A stretch of 64,000 bases of DNA from Phycisphaeraceae bacterium (GCA_019636495.1 JAHBXL010000003.1:62001-126000); one strand, 5' to 3'; counted from the stretch's first letter, positions 43,140-52,130 are shown. Numbers and translations are program-made. Notes: generated by a model from the letters alone, not told the origin.

Positions 43140-43766
43140 TCAGAACTGGCGGAAGTAGCGCGAAGACTCGGCCGGCGGGGGGCGCTTGATCCAGTACGTG
43201 GGGGCATCGGGTTGGAAGCGCCGCTCCATCGGGTCCTTGCCCAGGAGACGCATGATCAGCCCGATGGGCGTGAAGACCAGGAAGTAGACCATGCCCAGCA
43301 GGATGTGCGAGATGGTCCAACCGATGGGCAGCGCGGCGAACATCCAGCCGCGGTAGAGCGCCTTGCCGAGGGCCGGCGATGCCAGGACCGCCGCCGCGCC
43401 CAGAGCGCCTGCCAGGCCGAGCACCACCAGCAGGGACAGCGCCGCGCCGTCGAGCCGTTCGAAGCCGAGTTGGCCCCTTCGGGCGAAGAACGCCGCGCCG
43501 GATGCGCGCGTGTAGTGCTCGAACGCCCAGATGGCGAGAATGCCCAGCGGGATGCACAGGCCCATGAGTTGGGCGCGTTTCGGGAAGTCGGTGTTGAGGA
43601 GGATGCTGACGACGAAGCACGCGCCGGTGAACGCGGCGATCTTGAGCAGGGCGGTCTCGGTCGAGAGCGCGATGACGCCCATCACGACGAAGAACAGCGC
43701 CCACAGGAGCGCGAACACGCGCAGTTCCCTGGGGCTGGGGTCGATCTTGATGTCGATCATCGCCAT
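43140..43766 (-). CDS. SxtJ-family membrane protein
   Basis: 208 residues from ATG 43766 (MAMIDIKIDPSPRELRVF). It has about four hydrophobic segments and a C-terminal block typical of the SxtJ family: GWTISHILLGMVYFLVFTPIGLIMRLLGKDPMERRF, then YWIKR. SxtJ is a membrane protein of unknown activity that accompanies SxtI-type carbamoyltransferases in the saxitoxin cluster and in many unrelated bacteria. Here it lies with the carbamoyltransferase (45185-47023), two SGNH proteins and DUF5989. It probably helps localise or deliver the carbamoylation substrate; this is inference from conserved neighbourhood. Confidence 0.8.
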   Translation of the reverse strand: MAMIDIKIDPSPRELRVFALLWALFFVVMGVIALSTETALLKIAAFTGACFVVSILLNTDFPKRAQLMGLCIPLGILAIWAFEHYTRASGAAFFARRGQLGFERLDGAALSLLVVLGLAGALGAAAVLASPALGKALYRGWMFAALPIGWTISHILLGMVYFLVFTPIGLIMRLLGKDPMERRFQPDAPTYWIKRPPPAESSRYFRQF

Positions 43767-43792
43767 GGGGCGTCTCCGAAAGGCAGGGCGAT

Positions 43793-45157
43793 TCAGTTCG
43801 TCCCGCCGAGTTTCTCGCGGAAGTACTCCGCCAGTACATCGGCCACGATGCGGTTGCCGTTGATGTTGAAGTGGCAGTCGTCCCAGAAGGCCTCGGTGTT
43901 CTTGGGCACGCGCCGGTCGAGGTCGATGCAATCCACGCCCTCTTGGGCGCAGATCTCCATCAGGGTGTCGTTGATGCGACGCATCATGCGGGCCAGCGCG
44001 CCGCTGGTGAAGGTCGCGCCCTTGGCCCGCTGCCAGCAGAGCGCGTCGAGCGCGGGGTCGATGTTCTCCTCGTACATCGTCGGCTGGGTCATGAAGACCA
44101 GGTTCATGCCCCTGGCGCGGCAGGCGGCGATGATCTCGCGGAGTTTGGCGCGGTACAACTCGAGGTCGGCCTCGAAGTTCGCGGGGATGTCGTCGCGTCC
44201 CTCGGACTTGAGCAGTTCCTGCCGGTGCGTGCGCAGGTCGCTGAACCAATACCCCCGCCCATCCATGTACTGCCGTGCGTTGGAGTTGTCGTAGCCGAGT
44301 TTGATGAGCAGGTTGCGCATCACGCCGTACAGTTCAAACCTCCGCCAGTACACGCCCGTGTTGCGGAAAGGGCGCTTGAAGAAGGTCTCCTCGCGCGCGT
44401 TGGCCTGTCGCACGTGCCACGGCGCATCGGGAAGGTCCGGCCGGGCGTTGTCGCGGACGCCGCCCATGTCGTTGATCCCGCACAGGATCACGACCCAGTT
44501 GAACAGGTCCATGTGCCGATACTGCTCGATCATGATCAGGTGGTGGGCGGTGATGGAGCCGGCGGTCCCGGCGTTGCCGACGTACACCGACTTGCCGCCG
44601 GTGCCATCGATCTTCTGCATCAACAACCACGGCCACGACTCCGCGTCGTCGCTGTAGTAGTTCTCGGTCGTGCTGCCGCCGATGCAGATGATGCGAACAT
44701 CCTTCTGGCGAAGTTCCTCGGCGGTGATCGGCGGGGCGCGAAGCCCCAACTGGTTGATCGACACCGCGCACCGCCCCGGCGGGTTGCCCGGCAGCCAGTC
44801 GCCGCGGTGGATGTACTGCACCCCGGGCTGGCGTGGCAGATTGGACACGAACGGAGGCTTGAGGGCGCGGAGCGTCAGTTCTCCGGCCAGCAGCACCACC
44901 GCTCCCAGCACCGTCAGCACGAGCAGCATGAGCGCCCACCGGCGACGCATGAGACACACCCCGGCCACCAGGGCGTACGCCGCGGCGGGCACGAGGAAGA
45001 TCAGCCGGTCCCGCGGGTCTGTCCAGAACTGGCCGAAGGAGTCTCGCGCCGTCCAGAGCGCAAGCCCGATGTGCAGCACGACGGGCGCGGCGAGCAGCAG
45101 CAGCAGGTCCTTGCCCGCCCAGCCCGCTCGCTTCGATTTGGACGGCGAATGGTCCAT
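43793..45157 (-). CDS. Membrane-anchored SGNH/GDSL hydrolase-like protein
   Basis: 454 residues from ATG 45157; TTG 45172 is in frame. Three N-terminal hydrophobic segments (LLLLLAAPVVLHIGLAL, LIFLVPAAAYALVAGVCL, LLVLTVLGAVVLLAGEL) precede a catalytic domain. Block I is IICIGGSTTENYYSDD, the Gly is in VGNAGTAGSITAHH, the Asn in LCGINDMGG, and the C-terminal D-x-x-H is WDDCHFNINGNRIVAD. It resembles the SGNH proteins that accompany alginate/exopolysaccharide-type O-acetylation or carbamoylation genes. It follows the carbamoyltransferase by 27 bases, so co-transcription is likely. Confidence 0.82.
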   Translation of the reverse strand: MDHSPSKSKRAGWAGKDLLLLLAAPVVLHIGLALWTARDSFGQFWTDPRDRLIFLVPAAAYALVAGVCLMRRRWALMLLVLTVLGAVVLLAGELTLRALKPPFVSNLPRQPGVQYIHRGDWLPGNPPGRCAVSINQLGLRAPPITAEELRQKDVRIICIGGSTTENYYSDDAESWPWLLMQKIDGTGGKSVYVGNAGTAGSITAHHLIMIEQYRHMDLFNWVVILCGINDMGGVRDNARPDLPDAPWHVRQANAREETFFKRPFRNTGVYWRRFELYGVMRNLLIKLGYDNSNARQYMDGRGYWFSDLRTHRQELLKSEGRDDIPANFEADLELYRAKLREIIAACRARGMNLVFMTQPTMYEENIDPALDALCWQRAKGATFTSGALARMMRRINDTLMEICAQEGVDCIDLDRRVPKNTEAFWDDCHFNINGNRIVADVLAEYFREKLGGTN

Positions 45158-45184
45158 GCTCGTTCCGATCAAGCACGCGGCGGC

Positions 45185-47023
45185 TCAGTCCAGCGCGAAC
45201 TGCTTCAGATACTCCTCGTTCTTCAGTTCCCCCGCGCCCGGCTGCTCGGTCTTGAGCAACACGAAGTTTTCCAGCACCAATACATCCATGTTGGTGCCCA
45301 TGAAGCAGCGGTACGCGTCCTCGGGCGTGCACACGATGGGCTCGCCGCGGACGTTGAACGACGTATTGATCACCACCGGGCAGCCCGTGCGGCGGTTGAA
45401 GGCGCTGATGAGTTTGTAGTACCGCTTGTGCCGATCGGGGTCGACGGTCTGCACGCGTGCCGAGTAGTCGACGTGCGTGATCGCCGGTACCACCGACCGC
45501 TGCAGTTTGAGTTTCTCAATCCCGAACAACCCGTCGGCCTTGCCGTTGAGGTCGATGCGCTTGGAGGGCTGCACGGGCGCCACCAGCAGCATGTAGGGGC
45601 TCTGCTCCCCCTTGCGCACCTGGAAGAACTCGTCGGCCTTGTCTTCCAGCACTGAGGGCGCGAACGGCCGGAAACTCTCCCGGAACTTGATCTTCACGTT
45701 CATCACCGTCTGCATCGCCGGGCTGCGCGGGTCCCCGATGATGCTCCGGCTCCCCAGGGCGCGCGGGCCGAACTCCATCCGGTCCTGCACCCAGCCCACC
45801 ACTTTCTCCGAGTCGATCAGTTCCGCCACGCGCTCGCACAGCGCGTCTTCATCGGTGAAGTGGTGATACTTCACGCCCTTGGAGTCGAGGAACTTCCGGA
45901 TCCGCTCGTCCTCGAAGCGCGGCCCGAGCAGCGAGCCCGATTGCAGGTCCCGCGGGCGCGTGCTGCGCGGGTTGTCCAGCAACTGGTGCCACGTGAACAG
46001 CGCGGTTCCCAATGCGCCGCCCGCATCGCCCGCGGCGGGCTGGACCCACACATTCTCAAATGGTCCCTCGCGCAGCAGTTTGCCGTTGGCCACGCAGTTG
46101 AGCGCGACGCCCCCGGCCAGGCACAGGTTCTTCATCCCCGTCACCTTGTGCACGTGTCGGCCGATCTTCAGGATGATCTCTTCGGTCACCCGCTGGATCG
46201 ATGCCGCGATGTCCATCTCCCGCTGCGTCACCTGCGACTCCGCCGGCCGCGCAGGGCCGCCGAAGAGCGATGCGAACTTCGCGTTCGTCATCGTCAGCCC
46301 CTGGCAGTAGTTGAAGTACGACATGTCCATGCGGAACGAGCCGTCTTCCTTGATGTCCAGCAGGTGCTGCTTGATGAGGTCCACGTACCTGGGCTCGCCG
46401 TAGGGCGCAAGGCCCATCAGTTTGTACTCGCCCGAGTTCACCCGGAAGCCCGTAAAGTACGTGAACGCCGAGTACAGCAGGCCCAGCGAGTGCGGGAAGT
46501 GCAGCGCGTGCGTCAACTCCATCGTGTTGCCGCGGCCGACGCCGAACGACGCCGTTTCCCACTCGCCGACGCCGTCAAGCGTCAGGATCGCGGCCTCGTC
46601 GAACGGGCACGGAAAGAATGCGCTGGCCGCGTGCGACTGGTGGTGCTCAACGAAGATGAATCGCTTGGTGTACTTGCCGCCCAGCCCCTTGCGCATGGCC
46701 TTGGGAAGGTACAGTTTGTCCTTCAGCCACTGCGGCATCGCCTTGCAGAACGAGCCGAACCCCGCCGGGGCAAACGCCAGATAGGTTTCGAGCAGCCGCT
46801 CGAACTTGATCAGCGGCTTCTCGTAGAAGCCCACGTAGTCGAGTTGCTCGGCCTTCAGCCCCGCCTCTTGCAGGCAGTACTCGATCGCATGGACCGGAAA
46901 CGCCTGGTCGTGCTTCTTCCGTGTGAACCGCTCTTCCTGTGCCGCGGCGACGATCTTGCCATCCACAACCAGCGCCGCCGCGGAGTCGTGGTAGAACGCC
47001 GAAATACCAAGAATCGCGGTCAT
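45185..47023 (-). CDS. Carbamoyltransferase, NodU/CmcH (SxtI-like) family
   Basis: 612 residues from ATG 47023 (MTAILGISAFYHDSAAALVVDG). The N-terminal TsaD/Kae1-like ASKHA domain includes FVEHHQSHAASAFFPCPFDEAAILTLDGVGEW (metal-binding His pair) and LAGGVALNCVANGKLL. The C-terminal carbamoyltransferase part contains GRMEFGPRALG-type sequence (QDRMEFGPRALGSRSIIGDPR) and CPVVINTSFNVRGEPIVCTPEDA. These enzymes transfer carbamoyl from carbamoyl phosphate, via carbamoyl-adenylate, to a hydroxyl of a sugar or natural product. It heads a five-gene cassette; the acceptor is not known. GAG lies 6 bases ahead of the ATG. Confidence 0.9.
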   Translation of the reverse strand: MTAILGISAFYHDSAAALVVDGKIVAAAQEERFTRKKHDQAFPVHAIEYCLQEAGLKAEQLDYVGFYEKPLIKFERLLETYLAFAPAGFGSFCKAMPQWLKDKLYLPKAMRKGLGGKYTKRFIFVEHHQSHAASAFFPCPFDEAAILTLDGVGEWETASFGVGRGNTMELTHALHFPHSLGLLYSAFTYFTGFRVNSGEYKLMGLAPYGEPRYVDLIKQHLLDIKEDGSFRMDMSYFNYCQGLTMTNAKFASLFGGPARPAESQVTQREMDIAASIQRVTEEIILKIGRHVHKVTGMKNLCLAGGVALNCVANGKLLREGPFENVWVQPAAGDAGGALGTALFTWHQLLDNPRSTRPRDLQSGSLLGPRFEDERIRKFLDSKGVKYHHFTDEDALCERVAELIDSEKVVGWVQDRMEFGPRALGSRSIIGDPRSPAMQTVMNVKIKFRESFRPFAPSVLEDKADEFFQVRKGEQSPYMLLVAPVQPSKRIDLNGKADGLFGIEKLKLQRSVVPAITHVDYSARVQTVDPDRHKRYYKLISAFNRRTGCPVVINTSFNVRGEPIVCTPEDAYRCFMGTNMDVLVLENFVLLKTEQPGAGELKNEEYLKQFALD

Positions 47024-47330
47024 GTCTCGCTCATCCTTCGCTCGGAACAAGTGGGACTTTATCCGAACGACTGCAGGGGTTCTACGGAGAAAAGGCGGCA
47101 AACACCCCCGTTCGGGTGCCAAAATCACGCTATTTGCGCAATGCCAACAACTCGTGCCGCAACGGCCATGGTCGCGTGACACCAACGGCTATGCATCGGT
47201 CATGTCTCAGCGATGGGTGAGTCGGTAAATCCGGCCGGTTCCAGCAGCCAACCCATTCTGGGGGTAGATTGATAAATCCGCTGTTACGAGAAGTTTGCGC
47301 TGTTCGTTGCCGACTGGCTTCGAATTCGCA
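47024..47330. other. Gene-free stretch upstream of the carbamoyltransferase
   Basis: 307 bases between the carbamoyltransferase start and the end of the next minus-strand gene. It must hold the cassette promoter, but I see no convincing -35/-10 pair. No RNA gene or repeat was recognised. Confidence 0.4.
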
Positions 47331-47990
47331 TCAGGTTGAATCGAACGATCCGCCAAGCCGCGTTTCGGTCAATGGTCGCCTCAACCGTACGCGCTGCACA
47401 AGCGCGATCGCCCATGCCGCGGCGGCGACACCCCAGCCCGAGATGCTGACTCCGATCACGCCAACGGCCAGCGGGACGATCTGCAGCGCGAAACCACGGC
47501 CATACGGCCCAGGCCTCTGGTTGAGCGCAAGGTCCGCGTAGGCCGGCACCATGAACACGAGGTTGACGACCAGTGCCGGCACGACGAGCGCCAAGATGAT
47601 CCAACCGCGCCGGCCCACGCGCGGCACCGTGCCAAGAAGCGCGAGCACGCCGAGCGGCACGAGCACGCCGGCGCACCCCCACGCCTCTTCCCCGAGCGTC
47701 AGCGGCTGCCCGAGTAGCACGAACAACACCGACATCGTGACTGCAAAGCCCATGACCACGGCGGCGCACAGAAAATGGCGCCGGTCGAGGCTCGCCCGCG
47801 CTGTCGTCGCGTCGAGCCCGCACTCCGGGCAGAGTTGGTCTGCCGCCAGGCCGGCGCGGTCGTAGCCGCACGCTGCGCACTCGCCGCGGAGATCTCCGCG
47901 GTCGATCAGCGCCTCGCCCAGCCGCGCGGCCGTCCACCAGCCGACAAACGGTCCGGTGGCGGCGATGAGGATAATGAAACATGCGAGCAT
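47331..47990 (-). CDS. Membrane protein with N-terminal zinc ribbon
   Basis: 219 residues from ATG 47990 (MLACFIILIAATGPFVGWW). One N-terminal helix, a zinc-ribbon-like segment (CAACGYDRAG, then LCPECGLD) between helices one and two, and about four further hydrophobic segments (LCAAVVMGFAVTMSVLFVLL, GVLVPLGVLALLGTVP, IILALVVPALVVNLVFMVPAYA, IVPLAVGVIGVSISGWGVAAAAWAIALV). C-x-x-C-G-Y-D...C-P-E-C-G ribbons on small membrane proteins are common in Planctomycetota. No function is known. A second frame covering the same stretch is a shadow. Confidence 0.65.
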   Translation of the reverse strand: MLACFIILIAATGPFVGWWTAARLGEALIDRGDLRGECAACGYDRAGLAADQLCPECGLDATTARASLDRRHFLCAAVVMGFAVTMSVLFVLLGQPLTLGEEAWGCAGVLVPLGVLALLGTVPRVGRRGWIILALVVPALVVNLVFMVPAYADLALNQRPGPYGRGFALQIVPLAVGVIGVSISGWGVAAAAWAIALVQRVRLRRPLTETRLGGSFDST

Positions 47991-48155
47991 TTGCGGGGGA
48001 AGCCTTGGGCATCCTACACCGGGTCCGCGATGGCCAGACGCCGCGCCAGGGAGCGGCCAACGAGGGGCCGTGGCCAATAAACGGGCCCATAGTCAGGGGT
48101 TCTTTGGTGGCATGGCACGCGACGGCGATGTACACTCGATGCCAAGGAGCGCGGT

Positions 48156-50120
48156 GTGCGGTTCATTCGACGAGGCGGCACTTCGGTCGTTGGTTTGGCC
48201 GCCTGGATTGCGGGCGTTGGTGGTGTGGCGATCATCGCCGCCACGGCGTTTGATCCGCCGCCGCTGCCGCTTCAGACAACGCGAGTCGACTTCTTCAGCG
48301 GCGGCACCGCGGCCGGCAGCCTGAACGTGTCGATGGCGTCGCCTGCATCGTGCGCGCTGTGCCATAGTCCGACCAACGCCCCTTCGAATCTGTGGCCCGC
48401 CACCATGATGGCCCAGGCCTCGCGCGATCCGATCTTCTGGGCCGCGTTCTCGATCGCGCAGCAGGATGCCGAGTACATCGGCGACTTCTGCCTGCGCTGC
48501 CACGCACCCGCGCCATGGGCCGATGGCTATGTCGCAGAGCCGTATCCGACCGATGGTTCGGCGATCTTCAACACCGAACTCAACGGCGTGTCGTGCATCG
48601 TCTGCCACCGCATGGTCGATCCCGACTACACGCCCGGCGTCGATCCGCCATCGGATGCGGGCATCCTTGCCGGGATTGCCGGCAGCGGACACAACTGGCC
48701 CCACAACGCCAACATGGTCCTGGACCCCGACGATGTCCGGCGCGGTCCGTTGAACCTGAACGCCGGCTGGGCGGGCGGCTGGCCGGGGTTCCACTTCTTC
48801 GCGCAGTCGCCGTTCCACTCCGACTCGCGGATGTGCGCAACGTGTCACGATGTCAGCACGCCGACGTACACGCTGGATGTGGCGACCGGCGCGTATGTGC
48901 CGAATGCTCTGAACGCGCCGCCCCCGGTGAACAAGTACCACCAGTTCCCCGAGCAGCGGACCTTCAGCGAGTGGACGGTCAGCCTGTTTGCCGCGGGCGG
49001 CGTGAATCTCGGCGGCCGATTCGGTGGCGCGCGGGGCCCGGTCGTCTCCTCGTGCCAGGATTGCCACATGCCCGGGCGCGCCGGCACCCGCAACTGCAGC
49101 AACTCGGGAGCGCCGCTGCGCACGGTCCCGGCGCACGAGTTCAACGGTTCGAACTCGTGGGTGCTCCGCGCCGTGAACGGCCTCATACCTCAGGTCCACA
49201 CCGCGTTGACGCAGAACTCGGTCAACGCGTCGGTGTCGCGCAACGCCCAGTTGATGCGCGATGCCAGCGACATGGAACTCAGCATCGTCGAGGACGATCT
49301 CAACGTCCGCATCATCAACTTCTCGGGCCACAAACTCCCCACCGGTTACACCGAGGGCCGGCGGATGTGGATCAATGTTCGGTACTTCGCCGCCAACGGG
49401 TCCCTCCTTGCCGAGCGGGGCGCGTACAACGCCGCCACGGCGGAGTTCCACGGCGACGACACCAAGGTGTACGAAGCGGTCCACGGGCTGGACGCCACCG
49501 CCGCGGCGTTGACCGGAGAGCCCGAAGGGCACGCCTTCCGTCTCGCTCTGGTGAACACCATCCTCAAGGACAACCGCATCCCGCCGATGGGCTTCAACAA
49601 CGCGATGGCCGAGGCCGTGCAGGCCGGGAGCGTGCCGCCCGGTCTGTATGCCGATGGCCAGTACTGGGACGACACTCGCTACGAGATTCCCATCGGCGCG
49701 GCCCGCGCAACCGTCACGGTGTATCACCAGACGACGACCAAGGAGTACATCGAGTTTCTGCGCGATCAGGACCAGCGGATGTTCCCCATCGACCCGCAGA
49801 CCCAGGAGCGGATCTTCCCCGACCTGCTGCTGGATGGGATCCCGGCGCAGTTCGACTCGCCTCGTGCCGACACGTTCGGCCAACTCGCGTACAACCTCTG
49901 GAACTTCTACGGCAAGAGCGCGCCGGTATTGATGGACACCGGCACGATCATCGTCGGCTGTCGGACCGACTGGAACGCGGACGGCGTGTCCGATGTGTCG
50001 GACATCTTCGCGTTCCTTGTGTCGTGGTTCGCCGGTCAGGGCGATTTCGACCAGAGCGGCACGACCAACGTGTCGGACATTTTCCTCTTCCTGTCGGCGT
50101 GGTTCGCCGGGTGCGATTGA
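48156..50120 (+). CDS. Exported pentahaem c-type cytochrome-like protein with dockerin-like tail
   Basis: 654 residues from GTG 48156, set by AAGGAG with a 6-base spacer. N-terminal membrane/signal segment (VGLAAWIAGVGGVAIIAATA). Five C-x-x-C-H haem-binding motifs at about residues 66 (CALCH), 110 (CLRCH), 145 (CIVCH), 225 (CATCH) and 298 (CQDCH). Additional His residues (HNWPHN, KYHQF) could be distal ligands. The last 50 residues are two EF-hand-like repeats, DWNADGVSDVSDIFAFLVSWFAG and DFDQSGTTNVSDIFLFL, ending AGCD, a form seen on exported proteins of Phycisphaerae. It probably carries electrons outside the cytoplasm; the partner is unknown. Confidence 0.8.
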   Translation: MRFIRRGGTSVVGLAAWIAGVGGVAIIAATAFDPPPLPLQTTRVDFFSGGTAAGSLNVSMASPASCALCHSPTNAPSNLWPATMMAQASRDPIFWAAFSIAQQDAEYIGDFCLRCHAPAPWADGYVAEPYPTDGSAIFNTELNGVSCIVCHRMVDPDYTPGVDPPSDAGILAGIAGSGHNWPHNANMVLDPDDVRRGPLNLNAGWAGGWPGFHFFAQSPFHSDSRMCATCHDVSTPTYTLDVATGAYVPNALNAPPPVNKYHQFPEQRTFSEWTVSLFAAGGVNLGGRFGGARGPVVSSCQDCHMPGRAGTRNCSNSGAPLRTVPAHEFNGSNSWVLRAVNGLIPQVHTALTQNSVNASVSRNAQLMRDASDMELSIVEDDLNVRIINFSGHKLPTGYTEGRRMWINVRYFAANGSLLAERGAYNAATAEFHGDDTKVYEAVHGLDATAAALTGEPEGHAFRLALVNTILKDNRIPPMGFNNAMAEAVQAGSVPPGLYADGQYWDDTRYEIPIGAARATVTVYHQTTTKEYIEFLRDQDQRMFPIDPQTQERIFPDLLLDGIPAQFDSPRADTFGQLAYNLWNFYGKSAPVLMDTGTIIVGCRTDWNADGVSDVSDIFAFLVSWFAGQGDFDQSGTTNVSDIFLFLSAWFAGCD

Positions 50121-50209
50121 TGGCGTGGGAGCGGGAGCACCGGCTGCATCTCCGAAAGAGGGGGCATACCGATGCGCATTTGCGTCCGAGAGCGCACTGG
50201 ATATTCTCC

Positions 50210-50292
50210 GTAGCCAATGTTGTAGCCAATTAGAGCCAATAAATAGGCATGGAGCGGGCAGAATGGCCCTAAATGGCTACGATATTGGCTAT
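50210..50292. promoter_or_regulatory. Operator-like TAGCCAAT repeats at the fic start
   Basis: Direct copies of GTAGCCAAT at 50210-50218 and 50222-50230, a third partial copy at 50232-50240, then inverted copies GGCTAC (within 50273-50280) and ATTGGCTAT at 50284-50292. The 10-12 base phasing is one helical turn. The second set overlaps the start of the Fic gene, which has its own C-terminal winged helix, so autoregulation is likely. Confidence 0.6.
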
Positions 50293-51340
50293 GGTGCGGA
50301 CAGACTTGATCGTCATCACACCGGAAGTCCTCTCGCTCATCGCCGAAATCGATGAGTTCAAGGGCACCTGGCGCGCCCTTGGAACACTCGCTCCCGAGCG
50401 GCTCCAGCAGCTCCGCAAGGTCGCGACGATCGAGAGTGTCGGCTCTTCCACTCGCATCGAAGGGGCCAGGCTGACGGACTCGCAGGTCGAAGCGCTGCTG
50501 AGCCGCGTCGGTGCGCAGTCATTCACCTCGCGCGATGAGCAGGAGGTCGCCGGCTATGCCCTGGTCATGGAGACCGTGTTCTCCAGCCACGCATTCATCC
50601 CGATCAGCGAGAATCACATCAGGCAGTTGCACGCGCTGCTGCTGCGATACTCCGCCAAGGACGAGCGGCACCGCGGGAACTACAAGACCCACCCCAATCG
50701 CATCGAGGCGTTCGATGAGTCCGGCAAATCTGTCGGCGTGATCTTCGAGACAACCTCGCCGTTCGATACCCCGCGGGAGATGGAGGAACTGATCGCGTGG
50801 TACCGGGAGGCGAGCGAGACCAAGTCGCTCCATCCGTTGATCATCGCGGCGGTGTTTGTCGTGGTGTTCCTGGCGATTCACCCGTTCTCGGATGGCAACG
50901 GCAGGCTGTCGCGCGCGCTCACGACGCTGATCCTCCTCAAGGCGGGCTACGCATACGTCCCCTACAGCTCGCTGGAGAGCATCATCGAGCAGAACAAGGA
51001 GGGGTACTACCTCGCGCTTCGCAGGACGCAGGCGATGCTGCGGTCGGATTCGCCCGACCTTGGTCCGTGGGTGGAGTTCTTTCTGCGGGCGCTCGCGGGC
51101 CAGAAGCGTCGGCTGGAAGCCAAGGTCGAGCGCGAACAGTTGATGCGGGCCACGATGCCCGAACTGGCCGTGCGCATCCTTGAACTTGCCGCGGAGCATG
51201 GATCAGTGACCGTTGGCCAGGTGATCGCCGTCACCGGCGCGCCGCGCGGCACGGTGAAGAAGCGGCTGGGAGAACTCGCAGCGGCGGGGCACCTGAAACT
51301 GGTCGGGAAGGGCCGGGGGGCGAGGTATGTGTTGGGGTAA
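50273..51340 (+). CDS. Fic-domain AMPylase with N-terminal inhibitory motif and C-terminal winged helix
   Basis: 355 residues from ATG 50273; ATG 50291 is in frame and would exclude the operator overlap. The inhibitory helix motif S-x-x-x-E-G is at residues 59-64 (SSTRIEG), a class II arrangement that restrains ATP binding. The active-site loop HPFSDGNGRLSR begins at His203, matching H-P-F-x-[DE]-G-N-G-R. A flap strand (YKTHPNRI) lies ahead of it. The last 80 residues read as a winged helix (SVTVGQVIAVTGAPRGTVKKRLGELAAAGHLKLVGKG). Such proteins usually transfer AMP to a target protein. No antitoxin gene is beside it. Target unknown. Confidence 0.88.
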   Translation: MATILAMVRTDLIVITPEVLSLIAEIDEFKGTWRALGTLAPERLQQLRKVATIESVGSSTRIEGARLTDSQVEALLSRVGAQSFTSRDEQEVAGYALVMETVFSSHAFIPISENHIRQLHALLLRYSAKDERHRGNYKTHPNRIEAFDESGKSVGVIFETTSPFDTPREMEELIAWYREASETKSLHPLIIAAVFVVVFLAIHPFSDGNGRLSRALTTLILLKAGYAYVPYSSLESIIEQNKEGYYLALRRTQAMLRSDSPDLGPWVEFFLRALAGQKRRLEAKVEREQLMRATMPELAVRILELAAEHGSVTVGQVIAVTGAPRGTVKKRLGELAAAGHLKLVGKGRGARYVLG

Positions 51341-51393
51341 AAAGAGGAGAGTTCTTACGGAGGCCGCAGATCCTATCTTGGGGCAGCGGGGCT

Positions 51394-51984
51394 TTACTTG
51401 GCTTGGAGCAGTCGTGGCCGCATCTCGCGACCAGTGGGGTCGGTCTCCAGCAGACTCTCGTAGAGCCCACCAACGGTCTCAATCGGAATGCCGGTTTCCG
51501 GATCGACCCGGAACAGACCCCATCGCGTCGCCTTGGCGAGCGGAAGGTCGGAGACATCTCCCGGCGGGTTATCCAGTGCGTTGAGAAAGTTGAAGAGCGC
51601 GGAGAACTGCATGGTGCGGACAAGATCGGTGAGTTCTTCGTCCGTCACACCCTTTGCCTTCATGCTTGCAATGGCGCGGCCGGCTCCTGTAAGTGGGGCA
51701 TCGGGCTCTCGCTGTGCAAGTCGAACCTCCTGGGCAATCCACCGAGAGTCTTGCTCATCGACAACGCCGTCCCATGCCTCGCGAAGCAGGAGGAAGCGAG
51801 CGAGCTGCGGAATGCCCTCTTGGTGTTGCGAGCGCGCCCAGTCCTCGGGATCTTCTGCGCCAAGTGCTCGGAAAGTCTCGGTCAGGTCAGAGAGCGAGGG
51901 TCGATCGTCGGTGGCAGTCCCAGACCGCGGGATCGATCCGCAAGCAGTCAGCACGAGAATCAACGAGATCAATGTGAGTCTCAT
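51394..51984 (-). CDS. Small lipoprotein of unknown function
   Basis: 196 residues from ATG 51984. Signal peptide with lipobox at residues 1-15 (MRLTLISLILVLTACGS), so lipid-anchored. The mature part is helical and acidic (LSDLTETFRALGAEDPEDWARS), with no catalytic motif I recognise. It converges on the Fic gene (53-base gap). It lies downstream of the sugar-binding protein gene, but a terminator separates them, so a separate transcription unit is likely. Confidence 0.65.
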   Translation of the reverse strand: MRLTLISLILVLTACGSIPRSGTATDDRPSLSDLTETFRALGAEDPEDWARSQHQEGIPQLARFLLLREAWDGVVDEQDSRWIAQEVRLAQREPDAPLTGAGRAIASMKAKGVTDEELTDLVRTMQFSALFNFLNALDNPPGDVSDLPLAKATRWGLFRVDPETGIPIETVGGLYESLLETDPTGREMRPRLLQAK

Positions 51985-52043
51985 CGAGCCAGTGTACTGA
52001 ACTGTCGACGTTGAGTGCGCCCAGAATTGGCGGTAGACGCCAC

Positions 52044-52076
52044 GAAAAAACGCCCGGACTTGCGGCCGCGGGCGTT
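52044..52076 (-). terminator. Rho-independent terminator after the sugar-binding protein gene
   Basis: On the minus strand: the stem AACGCCCG / CGGGCGTT with an 12-base loop, followed by TTTTTT. It lies about 55-90 bases past the stop of the sugar-binding protein gene. Confidence 0.75.
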
Positions 52077-52099
52077 CGGGTGGGAACCGTAAACAAACG

Positions 52100-52118
52100 C
52101 ACGGGCAGGATGCCCGTG
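52100..52118. repeat. Palindrome CACGGGCA-GGA-reverse complement
   Basis: Perfect 8-base arms around a GGA spacer, intergenic between the sugar-binding protein gene and its terminator. It has the same architecture as the GCCGGCAC-GGA palindromes near 53238 and 54086. Confidence 0.75.
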
Positions 52119-52130
52119 CCACGCGCGACT

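Noticed and set aside
43871..45655. Long plus-strand frame over the SGNH and carbamoyltransferase genes
   Set aside because: Antisense shadow; sense-strand proteins have intact catalytic motifs.
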